Part shown: positions 19,085-29,004 of the stretch, piece by piece
Layout: every line of letters starts with the position of its first letter
Position numbering within the stretch: position 1 is the stretch's first letter
Assembly: GCA_027604705.1 (NCBI GenBank)
Contig: JADHYV010000003.1
Location: 620,001 to 684,000 of the forward strand
Length of the DNA: 64,000 nt
Origin: Allomyces arbusculus
Lineage: Eukaryota > Blastocladiomycota > Blastocladiomycetes > Blastocladiales > Blastocladiaceae
Direction: 5' to 3'
The notes under the pieces: generated by a model
Databases searched by the model: none
Seen by the model: only the letters and a program-made list of their open reading frames with translations
Told to the model about the DNA's origin: nothing
Program-made: the position numbers and the translations under genes

Positions 19085-22000
19085 TCACGGCCGCCACGAA
19101 TCCCCGCGCCGACTGCGCTCCGCGCCACTGCCATACAAGAGCCCCCACACCGTCCCGCGCGGCGGACTGCGATTCCGGCGGTGATCTGCTCGCGACGCCT
19201 GCTCATCAGGCACACAGTCTGTGCGCTGCCACCTACCGTCACTGGGCTCGCGCTGCGCCGTGGACGCATCGCCCGACGTGCTGACCCACGGGCCCGCCGG
19301 CGCGTTGCCCGGCAGATTCGAGGGCGCTGCGAGAATATTGGAGACTGCAGGTCGAGGTGCAGGAGGGGCGAGAAGTTTGGGCACGAGCGGTCCTGGTGGT
19401 GCGGGCCGAATTCCGGTCTGCCCGAGGGTCGGTACGAGCATCGGGTCCCACGCCATTGACGGCGGCGGCGGTGGCGGCAGGAACAGTGCGGCACCGATTG
19501 ACACAGTCGGCGCGTTGGGCACGGTCGGCGGCAGCGGCAGTGGTGGTGGTGGTGGTAATGGCCCGCCCGGGGGCACGCCCGCAACCGAGTGCAAGTACGA
19601 CACCATTTCGGGTGGAAGGCCAGCCGGGAACAAATTGGCGAGTAGGCCGGCCACATTGGTCACGACGTCCGGCGCGCCCTGCACGCCTTGTTGCACGGGC
19701 GGTGGGACGAGCGGACCGGGTTGGAGCAACGGCGGTACTGCCATTTGCGGCGCGGTCGCAGCCGTGAGCGGATGCCGTGACGCGAGCAGGGCCGAGCCAG
19801 TCCCCGGGAGGAGCCCTGCCGTAGCCAGGTCTAGCGGTGGAGCAAATTGAGGCACCGGAGGTGGTGGTGGTGGCAGGTTCATGGAAGGACCGCGATGATC
19901 TGGGTGCACGTAGTGCTGGCCACCAGATACCGACCGGTGTCGGCCAGCTGAAGGCGACCGGCGGCCCCGCGCCGGCGGCGACCTTGAGCGCGACCGGGAC
20001 CGTGACCATCCACGGCGCCATGCCTGCGGGGAAGGCGAACGGCGCACTGTGCGCCCCAACGGCGACGGCGACCGGCAATACATGCGCCCCGCCGCGGGCG
20101 ACGGAGAGCGCGGCCGCCGCGACCACGCGCCCGGCACCCCCGGCGGTGACCGGAAGCGCGGCGACCGCGCGCGCGGTGGCCCCTCGGGCGAGGTGGGCCG
20201 CCGACGACGCTCAGTCCCGCGAGCGCCATACGGTCCGCGAGGCGGCGATAACGGCGGGGATCGGCCGCGCCGGATGCGTGGGACTGCATTCTTGGGCCCA
20301 TTGAGCGTTTGCGTCGCGACGGTCCTGATGTGGCGCCATGCGGTGTCCGACAGGTCCCGGCACAGCCGCGCCTCGAAGGGTCGCGGGACCGAGAGGATGA
20401 ATTGGCAGCATTGAGGCTTGTGTCGAAGATGGCCGATCAAGTGCGCGCTACAGACAACACGTTGGTCGAGCGTGAGCAAGAGCGGAGTGACGATCGGTAA
20501 GGTGAACAGCGGCACGCACAGTTCCCGGCCGTGGTAGACGCACTCAGCGGGGCAGTCATAAATCGTGCCGGGGATGCGATCGTGCGCGGCCGTCTCGTGC
20601 TCCCAGCGATCCTCGAAATCGCTGTCGCAAAGGTCAGGAAAAGTGTCCTCCCGAATCACTGGAACAGAACAACATACTCAAACCGGTCGCGGCAATACCG
20701 ACACCGGAAGCGCCCATCGGGGGTTGGTTGCGGCCTATCCGGTGGACGCGACGACGCCACGTCCCCGGAAAGCATTGACGACGGAACGGACTCGGTCGCA
20801 GCCTGCGCATCCCGATTCGGTAATGCCGTCTGTACCATGGACGTATCGTCACGTGCAGCACCGAATTCGTGCGTCGTAGGGGGACCGAGAGACTCCGACA
20901 GCGCGAAAATTTCAGCTTCGAGCGTGGGAGCGGGTGCCGGAAGAGCGGGCGCCGGTAGAGCCAGTGGGCGCGAACTGGCATCGCGGGACGGCGGGCGCGC
21001 ACTCTCAAAGGGCAGCGAATTCGGCATAGCCTTCTCCACTGCATCGTCCACGCGCCGCGCAGGCATGGGCTCCGCTGGACAATGATCCTCGCCATCCGAC
21101 ACATCCGTGGGCTCGTCCATAGAGAGCGTGTCGGCGAAGCCCGTCGTCACCTGGTCCACGCAGCTCGACGGTATTAAACTCGGCGCGTCCACAACGAGCG
21201 GCGCGACTGCCGCATCCTGGACCTTGCCGCTAACCAGCTTGGCCTCGTGCTCCTCCACGTGCACCGGTTCCACGACCGGTGCCTCTGGCTCCTGCGACGA
21301 TCCTGATCCCGCCGACGCCGGCGAATGCGACAACACACGCTCGTAGACGATCTTGTCGGTGCCGCCGAGGTAGTTGCTCACCGACGACGTGATACGGAAC
21401 GACGCGCGCGGCGTCGAAGACGATGAGGACTCGGACGACGAAGAAGAAGGCGAGGAGTGACACGACGACGTGCCATCGGCCGTGGTTTCAACGGCCGAAG
21501 GGGGAACGTCCAGGTGGTCCGGCGTGGGAAAGACCAAGTGTACAATGACCGGTGCCGGGTTGATGAAAAAGAGCTCGTCGTCGGGCAGGTCGTCAAACGA
21601 ACATGAGTCGAAAGGAACGCATTTGGTTGTCGTCGTGGTAGAAACCGGGGGCAACTCGACCGGGGATGCCATTGCCGCGGGCTCTACAGCAAAGGAACGT
21701 CAAAACCTGTTTCACAATGCGACCCTGTGAAGCTGGAAAAGGGTACACATACCAGCGTCCGGCTTCGATTCGATCATCGTCGTCGTCTTGATCACGTCGT
21801 CCGGCGCCATAATCGTTTCATTCCCGCCGTGCAGTTTCGACGCACCGCAACCAGCGGTCTCCTTGTCGGTCGTCGCGTCCAGCGCCGCCGGGGCAATCGT
21901 TGGGTGGAGAGAGTCCGTACCCAGCTCAATACGCGAATGCACCGCCGACGAGCGCGAATCTGCAGTCGGGTCGACCGTGATTGACAGTTCCGACGGCGGC

Positions 22001-23488
22001 TTGTCGAGCCCCACGCCGTCGTCGGTCATGTCGAGCGGCGGCCTGGTGACGTAGTCAGCTGAAACAACGGCAGAAACGGTTTGGGCATCGTCGTCGCGCG
22101 ATTGCGCGTCCGGTGCGAGATCAAGGGTGCCGCTCGCGCTAGAGTCGAGTTGCGTCTGGGAAAAAATGAGAGAAATTACCGTTAAACTCGTCCCAAGTAC
22201 CCTGCGCGAACACCGTCTACTTACCTGCTTAATGTCAACTCCGGTGCCGCCCGCATCACGGGCCCACGATGCGGTCTGCGCCGCGAACAGCCGCCGCAGC
22301 TGGTTTGCCGCGTCGGTCACTGCATTATAGCTCGTCGGTGACATTGGATCCGAGAGAACATGGTCAATTGTGAGCGACGCCGTGGACGCACGCGAGGGGG
22401 GAGAGAGCGGAATCGTCACCGTGCCCGGCGATGCCGGGTGGCCATGCCGTGCATTCGAAGAGCACGGGTCGACGGCGGGATGATGATCGTCCAAGAATCG
22501 CATCGAATCGTGCTGCTGCAGGTCATTGGGTGGCGCATCAAACCCCGAGTCCGAGTGCGGTGTGGGCAGCCGCGCATCGTCGTCGTACGCCACGACGGCA
22601 CGACCTGCAAAAACCGACAGACTGCCGCGCCGTGGGCGGTCCTCCAGCTGTAGTGATAGCGGTTTGTGGATCGGCGCACGCAGGTGCGGGTCCGCGTCGC
22701 GCACAGACGAGACGGGGTGCGCATACGCGGCAAAGTCGTGCGCATGGTAGGACCGCAACGTGCCCGGCGGCGGTTTGCTCGCGACAAACTCCGTCCAGTT
22801 GAGCGCTATACATATTAGATGAGAGATGGTGGTAAGTCGTTGGCCAGGTTCCAATCTCTCTGGATGATCGGGAATCAAAGGCAAGGTGCTACGAACTGGC
22901 CAAGTAGTCGACAGTCGGCACTTCGGCCTCCAACTCGCGTGCCGTGAACCCGGCCACCGGCGCTCGGCGTGACGACCCACGCTTCTTCGCGCTGGGCCCG
23001 GTACGGCGCGGCGCAGACGCAGCGGACACGGGTTCAGCCGTTGCGGTGGCCGGTGTGGTGGGCCCCGTTTCGCTGGCCTGCAACTGCAGCTGTTGAGACT
23101 CGGTCGCGTCGCCCGACTCTGCGGCCGCGGACGTGGCTGCGCCAGCAGCCGGCCCCGGCCCGGGCCTACCCTCTGCCGCATCGGCAGTACCAGCAGCAGC
23201 AGGGGCATCCGTCAACAACGATTCAGCATCCACTGCGCCCGTACTCGTACTCGCCGCGAGCTTGGCGAGCGCGCGCACCGCGCGTCCCTGGCGCGTCACG
23301 CGAGTAGTACTCGGTGCCGGGTCTGGTGCCGGGGTCGTCGATGATGTGGTGGAGCTCGCTGCGAGCGAGGACGGATTCGCGGCCGCGGCAGCCAAGCGCG
23401 GGCGCTTTGTTGCGGCGATAGTCTCGGAGATGGACGCGGCAGCGGCGGCCGCGGCCATGCGTGCGCTCGACCGTTTCCGCGTGCTCAT
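19085..23488 (-). CDS. C2H2 zinc-finger protein with RS-rich and proline-rich tail
   Basis: Six exons on the minus strand: 23488-22897, 22805-22225, 22155-21753, 21683-20678, 20621-20520 and 20447-19085. They total 4047 bases (1348 residues) with every junction in phase. The N terminus is basic (MSTRKRSSARM). A segment TLNWTEFVASKPPPGTLRSY follows near residue 200, then long acidic/Ser-rich disordered sequence. Two C2H2 fingers are completed by splicing: CRYCRDRFDDFEDRWEHE, then TAAH (C-x2-C-x12-H-x4-H); and CPAECVYHGRELAHLIGHLRH (C-x3-C-x12-H-x2-H). The C-terminal third has an Arg/Ser tract (WSRSRSRSRSPPARGRRSPS) and a Pro-rich tail. RS plus C2H2 suggests a nuclear RNA- or chromatin-associated protein. 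No family recognised. Confidence 0.7.
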
Positions 23489-24316
23489 TATTTATAGTGC
23501 GCGGGCTGATTGGTGACGGTATCGCGGTCGTTTGGCGCTGATGTCGGTCTTGATCGTCGTCGCGGTCCCGTGCGCACGTTCCACCGCCATGAACTGGGCA
23601 GGAACAGGGCTTTTGGCGGCGACGGAGCGGCTTCAGAGTATGACCGGCGCGTAGGTAAGGGTGGACGGGGAATAGAGGCGCGAGGAATGAAATTCCAAGC
23701 GCCTGCAAACCGGTTGGAGGGAGCGACGCGGTGTGTGCGAGAGAGAGAGAGAACAGAGAGAGAGAAGCGACTCAGGGGCTCTCTTCTCAATGTCAACACC
23801 GCTCACCAACAGCAGCAGCGGCAAACGACTTGCTACATCGTCCCTAAGCCGCCTTCTTTCGACTCTATCGTTCCCCGCGCCGATCGTGCTCGTCAGCGAC
23901 AGTTCTGCACGGTTCTCCTTGTCCACCTGGCGGGCGCACGGCCTCGAGGCTTCTCCTCACATTCACTGCGATCCAGGCTCCCTGGCGCTGTCGTCAGTCG
24001 CGCTGACCGCATGGTCCCCCTCCATCCCGCCGTACGATAAGTACCACTTGATGTCTATGTTCAGCAGCGCTCTATGCATGGCGGGCGCGCCTCTCTCGGC
24101 AATCGTCGCTGTTTTGGCCGCGACGAGCGCGTCTTTCCGGAAATTCTCAAAGAGGACGTCCCTCTGAGACCAGCCTTGCACGACCATGGAACCGACCAAT
24201 CCACCAAACGCGACTCTTAAATAGCGTGCAACCAAGAGAGCATCAACAACTCGCTTCCGGCCGCGTAACGACACGGGCAACACAATACCACGACTGAAGA
24301 CCTGAACCTCGACCAC
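23489..24316. other. Intergenic region between two minus-strand genes
   Basis: About 830 bases: zinc-finger gene promoter plus the 3' flank of the DeSI/PUL gene. A GAGAGA microsatellite lies at about 23737-23765. The ORFs here show no known motif. Confidence 0.5.
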
Positions 24317-26087
24317 TCACGCGCGGAACAGCGTCTCGGCCTCCCGAATAACGTCCAGCGGCACCACCACAAACACGCGCGGCACGACCGTCACATCCAC
24401 CCCTTCCCCCTCAATCCGCGGCGTACACTCGAGCGCAGCAAGCAACTCGACAATCGCCGGCGGCGCCGTGTAGAGGAGCCCGCATACCGCATAAAACAGA
24501 CTCTCCCCAACCGTCCTCCCGCTCGGCCGGACCTCCGCACCCAGGACCGTCGTCGCCCACGCCTCGGGCGCCGTGGTCGCCACGTGCGCGAGCGCACCGA
24601 CCAATTCGACCGCCCATTCCTCATCGGACCCGTCCGCGTCCCAAATCACGGTCGTCCCACGCTGTGCCTCAAGAAAACGCAGCCGCGCAATATTGAATGC
24701 GACGGCGAGGGCGAGCTGGACCGTGTTGGGTTCTGACTCGTGCAGGAGGCCGCCGACGACCATGGCCGTGAGCACTGTCCGGCATGCGGACCGCGTGCGC
24801 AGCCACGCATCGCCACTGGTAGCGTGGCTCGTCACGTTGATGAGCACGCGCAGGGCGCTTGGGAGGAAGGCGACGTGCGTGTGCATGGAATGCGCGATGT
24901 GGTGCTTGAGACTCGCGAGCAATTCTACATCAGGAGGTGCAAGTGAGACATGGGACAAGCAAGACGAGCTTGTTCCCAAATTTCGAGACACGTACCCAAC
25001 CTCACTTTCGGCGCGTACGATTCGTTGACGACAAACGCGTTCAGCTCGTCGAGTGCGGCGCTCACGGCCTCGATACCCTCGCTCTAGATTCGCGTCCACG
25101 CTCCCGTCAGTCTCAGTTCTAGCTCCGTCAGTCTCAGTTCTAGCTCCTTCGCCAATATTCGCGCGACTTACCTTGAGAGTCCGCTTCAAACGCGTAAACT
25201 CGCGCTCGTCCAATTCCTTGCTCCCTTCTCCACCGATCCACTGCAATGGTGTCTCAAATTCGCGCGCCATCACCGGCATTGCGGGCGCCGCGACCGTCGG
25301 TTCCACACGCACCGCCGGTGCGGTAGCATCAGCCGCTGGAACGGGCGTAACGCCTGGTACGGCCACGGGCATCGGGAACTGATTGACCGGCTGGTGCGGC
25401 GACGAAAAAAAGGCGTCGATCATGGGCCGCATCGCTTGGCCAAAGGGGCTAGTCGAATAACGCATCGGATTGTTAGCATTCGCAAGCGTCGAATCTCACA
25501 AAACAAGCGTTGGCACGTACGTTTCCAGGAAATCGCGCGGCAAGCCCAAGATATGGTCTGGAATTCCGCGGCCCACGAGGAACTGGCACAGCTGGTTGGT
25601 GAACGTGTTGCAGTTGTGTTCGAGCAAGTGGTACTTGTCGGCCGTGTACTGCTCGCGAATTTCGCGTAGGTACTCGTCAAACAGGTCGCGCGGAATCTCA
25701 GTCGTGCCCATTTCGATGGTTTGCACGGGGCGGCCGTAGTGGTGCACGCCCTGCACGGAACGGATCGCGACAGTGCGCGTCAGATTCGTAGACGACGCGT
25801 CGAGAAGTAGCAGCTGGGCGCGAGGAGGCAGCGTACCGGCGTCGTGCAGTAAATGCCCTGCCCGAAATACCATTCGCGGTCGTAGACGAGCACTGACGTG
25901 TGCCTGAAGCGAAAAAAAAGTCACAATCACCCGGTCAGCATTTGGCGACGCGATCTCCACTCGGTTGACGCGCAAACCGTCCAAAAAAGTACCAAATTGC
26001 GTCGATTTGGCGGCCGGTCAAGCCCATGGAAATCATTCGCGCCATGCCCTGCGACAGGTCGTAGACGAGCAGGCGAACGGGGTGCAT
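24317..26087 (-). CDS. PPPDE (DeSI-type) isopeptidase fused to a PUL domain
   Basis: Six exons on the minus strand (26087-25993, 25903-25837, 25750-25521, 25448-25172, 25083-24996, 24924-24317) join to 454 residues. Residues 1-165 are a PPPDE peptidase domain: MHPVRLLVYDLSQGMARM, IWHTSVLVYDREWYFGQGI with the catalytic His, and LLEHNCNTFTNQLCQFL with the catalytic Cys, ending TPFGQAMRPMIDAFF as in DeSI-1. A Pro/Ala linker follows (about 165-215). The C-terminal ~230 residues form an all-helical repeat matching the PUL domain (Cdc48/p97-binding, armadillo-like). Family knowledge: DeSI proteins remove SUMO or ubiquitin; PUL links to Cdc48. Many fungal homologues carry a thioredoxin domain between the two, which is not seen here. 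Intron 4 contains a perfect tandem duplication. Confidence 0.85.
25105..25146. repeat. Perfect 21-base tandem duplication within an intron
   Basis: cgtcagtctcagttctagct plus c occurs twice back to back (25105-25125, 25126-25146) inside the 88-base fourth intron of the DeSI/PUL gene. The copies are identical, so the event is recent. It makes up almost half the intron. Confidence 0.9.
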
Positions 26088-26559
26088 GGTGGTGATCACG
26101 GTCGACGTGGGAGAGCCTGGAGAACGTTCAGGGTGGTGTGCTGCACGAGTGTCTGGCCACGCTCGTCTGCTTCACAGCGAGGAAGGAATTGCAGCGAGTT
26201 GGTTTGGCTGGTTGGACGTGTTGGAGAAGGGAAGTCCGCGTGCGTCGTTTTTGACGCGACCATGTTCCGTCGCCTCGAACCGCTTCCCAGCAACGGGCGA
26301 GCCTGCAGGGGATCGAAAAAACCGTCGATCCGCGCTGGAGCTCACATCGAACCCATCGAACCCGATCCTCGAACCGGGTTGAACATCAGCCAGTCAACCG
26401 GCCTCGACGCGCGTATTGTGGTGCTGACGGTTGCACGGCCAAGCGGATTTGTCCACGTCAACGCTGTCCGTTCGCTGACCAACGGTGCTGACGTCTTTTT
26501 GCAAACGCGTGCCAAGCGTTGATGCCCGAATGATCCGCATCCCAGCCCGCGCATACATT
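26088..26559. other. Intergenic region between two minus-strand genes
   Basis: 472 bases: DeSI/PUL promoter and 3' flank of the RecQ gene. Nothing recognised. Confidence 0.5.
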
Positions 26560-29004
26560 TCACTCAAAGTCGGAATCCGACACGACCACCACGTTCTCGC
26601 CCGCTGCCGGCGCGTCCTCACGCGCTGCACCCGTCCGCGCGCGCTTGGCCGGTTGGCCCCTTCCTCCTCCCCTCACTGTCGCGTTGGACGCTGCACGACG
26701 TCGCCCACGCCTCCCACTCACCCCCGCCGCCGGCGCGTCGCTCGCGTCCGGCGCAGCTTCCCACGCGACGTAGTGCGGGACGCTCACGGAGTGCGGCAGC
26801 GTGACAATCCCCTGTTGCCCAGCGCCAGCAAGCGCCTGTGCCCCGGCAGGCGCGGGCACGACATACCCAATCGCTGCATACGGCGTGACGTGAAACTCCT
26901 CGCGCACGAGAGGCGGGTCGCCGTAAAGCATCGCCGCGAGCGCGCGGTCCGCGAGCGTCGCATTTGGAACGGCTGCATGTGCGCGGACCGCTGCGGGGAG
27001 GGCGAGGACGGGTTTCCCGCGCGCTTTGGTGGCCGCGGTCGCGAGTTTTAAGAACGTCCACCGCGGAGCAGCCGCCGCCGGCGCGGACGTAGGAGTCAGA
27101 TCGTCCTCGTTTTGGTCGTCGTCGTCGCTCACCGCGGCGCGCGCGCGCTTGACAGGTGCCGGCGGCGGGACCGCGGCCATGTGCAGTAACCGTAGCGCGG
27201 CGCCGGTCGCGTCGACGGCGAGCACTTGTCGCGTGCACAGGTCGCAAATCCCGCACGGGTCGGTCGTGTCGGCATCCACCGACGGGTCCTCGTCGTCGGG
27301 GTCGCTGCTGCTCGCGCCACCACCACTCGGGCACGCGGCCGTTTCAAAGTACCGCGCGAGCCAGACTTGCCGACACGCCGGCGCACCGTCTTCCTCGCCT
27401 TCTTGCGCGGCAGTTGTGAGCATCGCGTACCGCGCGACCGCATAGACCGCCTGCAACCCATCCAACCCGCGCCCATCCGCAATCTGGGCAGCCGCCAACC
27501 TCCCAAAATCCGCGGCCCGTGCAAGCAACAAGCAATCCGCCCTCTCTCCATCCCGCCCGGCCCGTCCGGCCTCCTGGTACAGCGCATCGACCGACCGCGG
27601 GGGCGAATGGTGCACGACATACCGCACCGCGGGTTCATCAATTCCCATCCCAAACGCAGTCGTCGCTACGACCACATCCACGCGCCCGTTCGTCGCGCCA
27701 TGCATTCGCGCCCACTGCATGTGCACCCATGCACGACGGTCGGCGGGTAAATCCGCGTGGTAGGCCGCGGCACGGACCCCATTTTTAGACAATGCCGCAG
27801 CGACCACCTCCGTGTCCTTGCGTGACAAACAATACACGATCCCCTGCTCCCCTGGCCACGTTTGCTTGATCCAGCCCGCGACGAGCGTCACGGCCGCCTC
27901 CGCGTCGCCTGGTTTCGGCGCGACTTGCCAGCGCAAATTCGCGCGCCGCAAGGGGGCCGCACAGACGACCGGCGCATACAAGCGCAGAATCGCGGCCACC
28001 GAAGTCCGCACGCGCGGCCCACACGTCGCCGAAAGCGCAACGATCGGCACTCCAACCGCGGGGAAGAGCGCGCGTAGCATGCCGCCCATTTTGCGGTAGT
28101 CCGGGCGGAAGTCGTGGCCGTAGTGCGAACAGCAGTGGCATTCGTCGACGAAGATGCGCGCAAGCGCGCGGCCGCCCCCGGGGAGCGGATGCGCGTAGAC
28201 GGCTTCGAGCAATGCGAGGAACCGTTTGGCCTGCACGATTTTCTCGGGGGTCACGTAGAGCAGCGCGACGCGGCCGGCACGCACGCGTTTTTCGATTTCG
28301 CGCGCGTCTGTGGGTGGAGTCGTCGATGTCAGAGATGCGACGAGGTTCGTTGAAAGCCCGGCAGCGGTGAGGCGCGCGTGCAGGTTCCGGATTTGGTCGG
28401 CGATGAGCGCGACCAGCGGGGACACGACGAGGGTTAGGGGCAGCCAGTCGGTTTCGGTCAGCGGCGGGTCGGCGAAAACGGGCGCGAGCGCGGGCAGCTG
28501 GTAGATTAGCGACTTGCCGGCACCCGTCGGCAGGATCACGAGCGTGTCCCGTCCGCTGAGCGACGCGTTCATGGCCGCGCGCTGGCCCGGGCGCCAGGAT
28601 TCGACGGTCGGCCAGAGCGCCTCGGCGGCCACGTGCAGAGTTGGGGTCCATGGGAAGTCGTCGTGGTCGTAGGCGTCAGCCGACGGCAGAGTCGACACGG
28701 GATCGACCATTTCAATGTCGTGGTCGTCGTCGTCGTCGTCGTCCCCATCATGGCCAAATTCGCTAAATGCGACATGGTCGTCGGCCGCACCGCCATCACC
28801 ACCATGAACGTCCGGCCTGACAGAGGTAAGCAAAGCACGATTCATCGTCTCAATCGCGGCTAAGAGCGCGTCAGCTTCATCACCCCCCACGTCGTGGACG
28901 TCGGTCTCGTCGTGAAACCGCTCGAGTTGGACCTCAACGTCGTGAAGCACTCGCTGCAGGAGGGCCTTTGCGGCCACTAACCGGGCGCGGCGATCTTGCT
29001 CCAT
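26560..29004 (-). CDS. RecQ-family 3'-5' DNA helicase (RECQ1-like)
   Basis: Single exon, 814 residues from MEQDRRAR; the frame is open to 29091, but this Met precedes the conserved coiled coil. An acidic stretch near residues 85-105 is followed by the helicase core: ALWPTVESWRPGQRAAMN (motif 0), LPTGAGKSLIYQLPAL (Walker A), VDECHCCSHYGHDFRPDY (DExH box plus the RecQ aromatic-rich loop), IVALSATC (motif III), VVVATTAFGMGIDEP (motif V) and YQEAGRAGRDG (motif VI). The RecQ zinc-binding cysteines lie in CGICDLC plus upstream Cys residues, and an RQC-like region follows. The end is basic/low complexity, EDAPAAGENVVVVSDSDFE, possibly a SUMO-interaction motif. No HRDC domain, as in RECQ1. It acts in recombination and replication-fork repair in the nucleus. 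Confidence 0.93.
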   Translation of the reverse strand: MEQDRRARLVAAKALLQRVLHDVEVQLERFHDETDVHDVGGDEADALLAAIETMNRALLTSVRPDVHGGDGGAADDHVAFSEFGHDGDDDDDDDHDIEMVDPVSTLPSADAYDHDDFPWTPTLHVAAEALWPTVESWRPGQRAAMNASLSGRDTLVILPTGAGKSLIYQLPALAPVFADPPLTETDWLPLTLVVSPLVALIADQIRNLHARLTAAGLSTNLVASLTSTTPPTDAREIEKRVRAGRVALLYVTPEKIVQAKRFLALLEAVYAHPLPGGGRALARIFVDECHCCSHYGHDFRPDYRKMGGMLRALFPAVGVPIVALSATCGPRVRTSVAAILRLYAPVVCAAPLRRANLRWQVAPKPGDAEAAVTLVAGWIKQTWPGEQGIVYCLSRKDTEVVAAALSKNGVRAAAYHADLPADRRAWVHMQWARMHGATNGRVDVVVATTAFGMGIDEPAVRYVVHHSPPRSVDALYQEAGRAGRDGERADCLLLARAADFGRLAAAQIADGRGLDGLQAVYAVARYAMLTTAAQEGEEDGAPACRQVWLARYFETAACPSGGGASSSDPDDEDPSVDADTTDPCGICDLCTRQVLAVDATGAALRLLHMAAVPPPAPVKRARAAVSDDDDQNEDDLTPTSAPAAAAPRWTFLKLATAATKARGKPVLALPAAVRAHAAVPNATLADRALAAMLYGDPPLVREEFHVTPYAAIGYVVPAPAGAQALAGAGQQGIVTLPHSVSVPHYVAWEAAPDASDAPAAGVSGRRGRRRAASNATVRGGGRGQPAKRARTGAAREDAPAAGENVVVVSDSDFE

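Noticed and set aside
21712-23208. A gene starting within this minus-strand frame at 23208, separate from its neighbours
   Set aside because: Its first ~130 codons overlap the true exon 1 in another frame. Joining 23488-22897 to 22805 and on to 19085 gives exact phase across five introns, so it is part of one gene.
23963-24316. 117-codon minus-strand frame downstream of the DeSI/PUL gene
   Set aside because: No motif, no conserved start, and it lies just past a clear stop codon. Treated as 3' flank.
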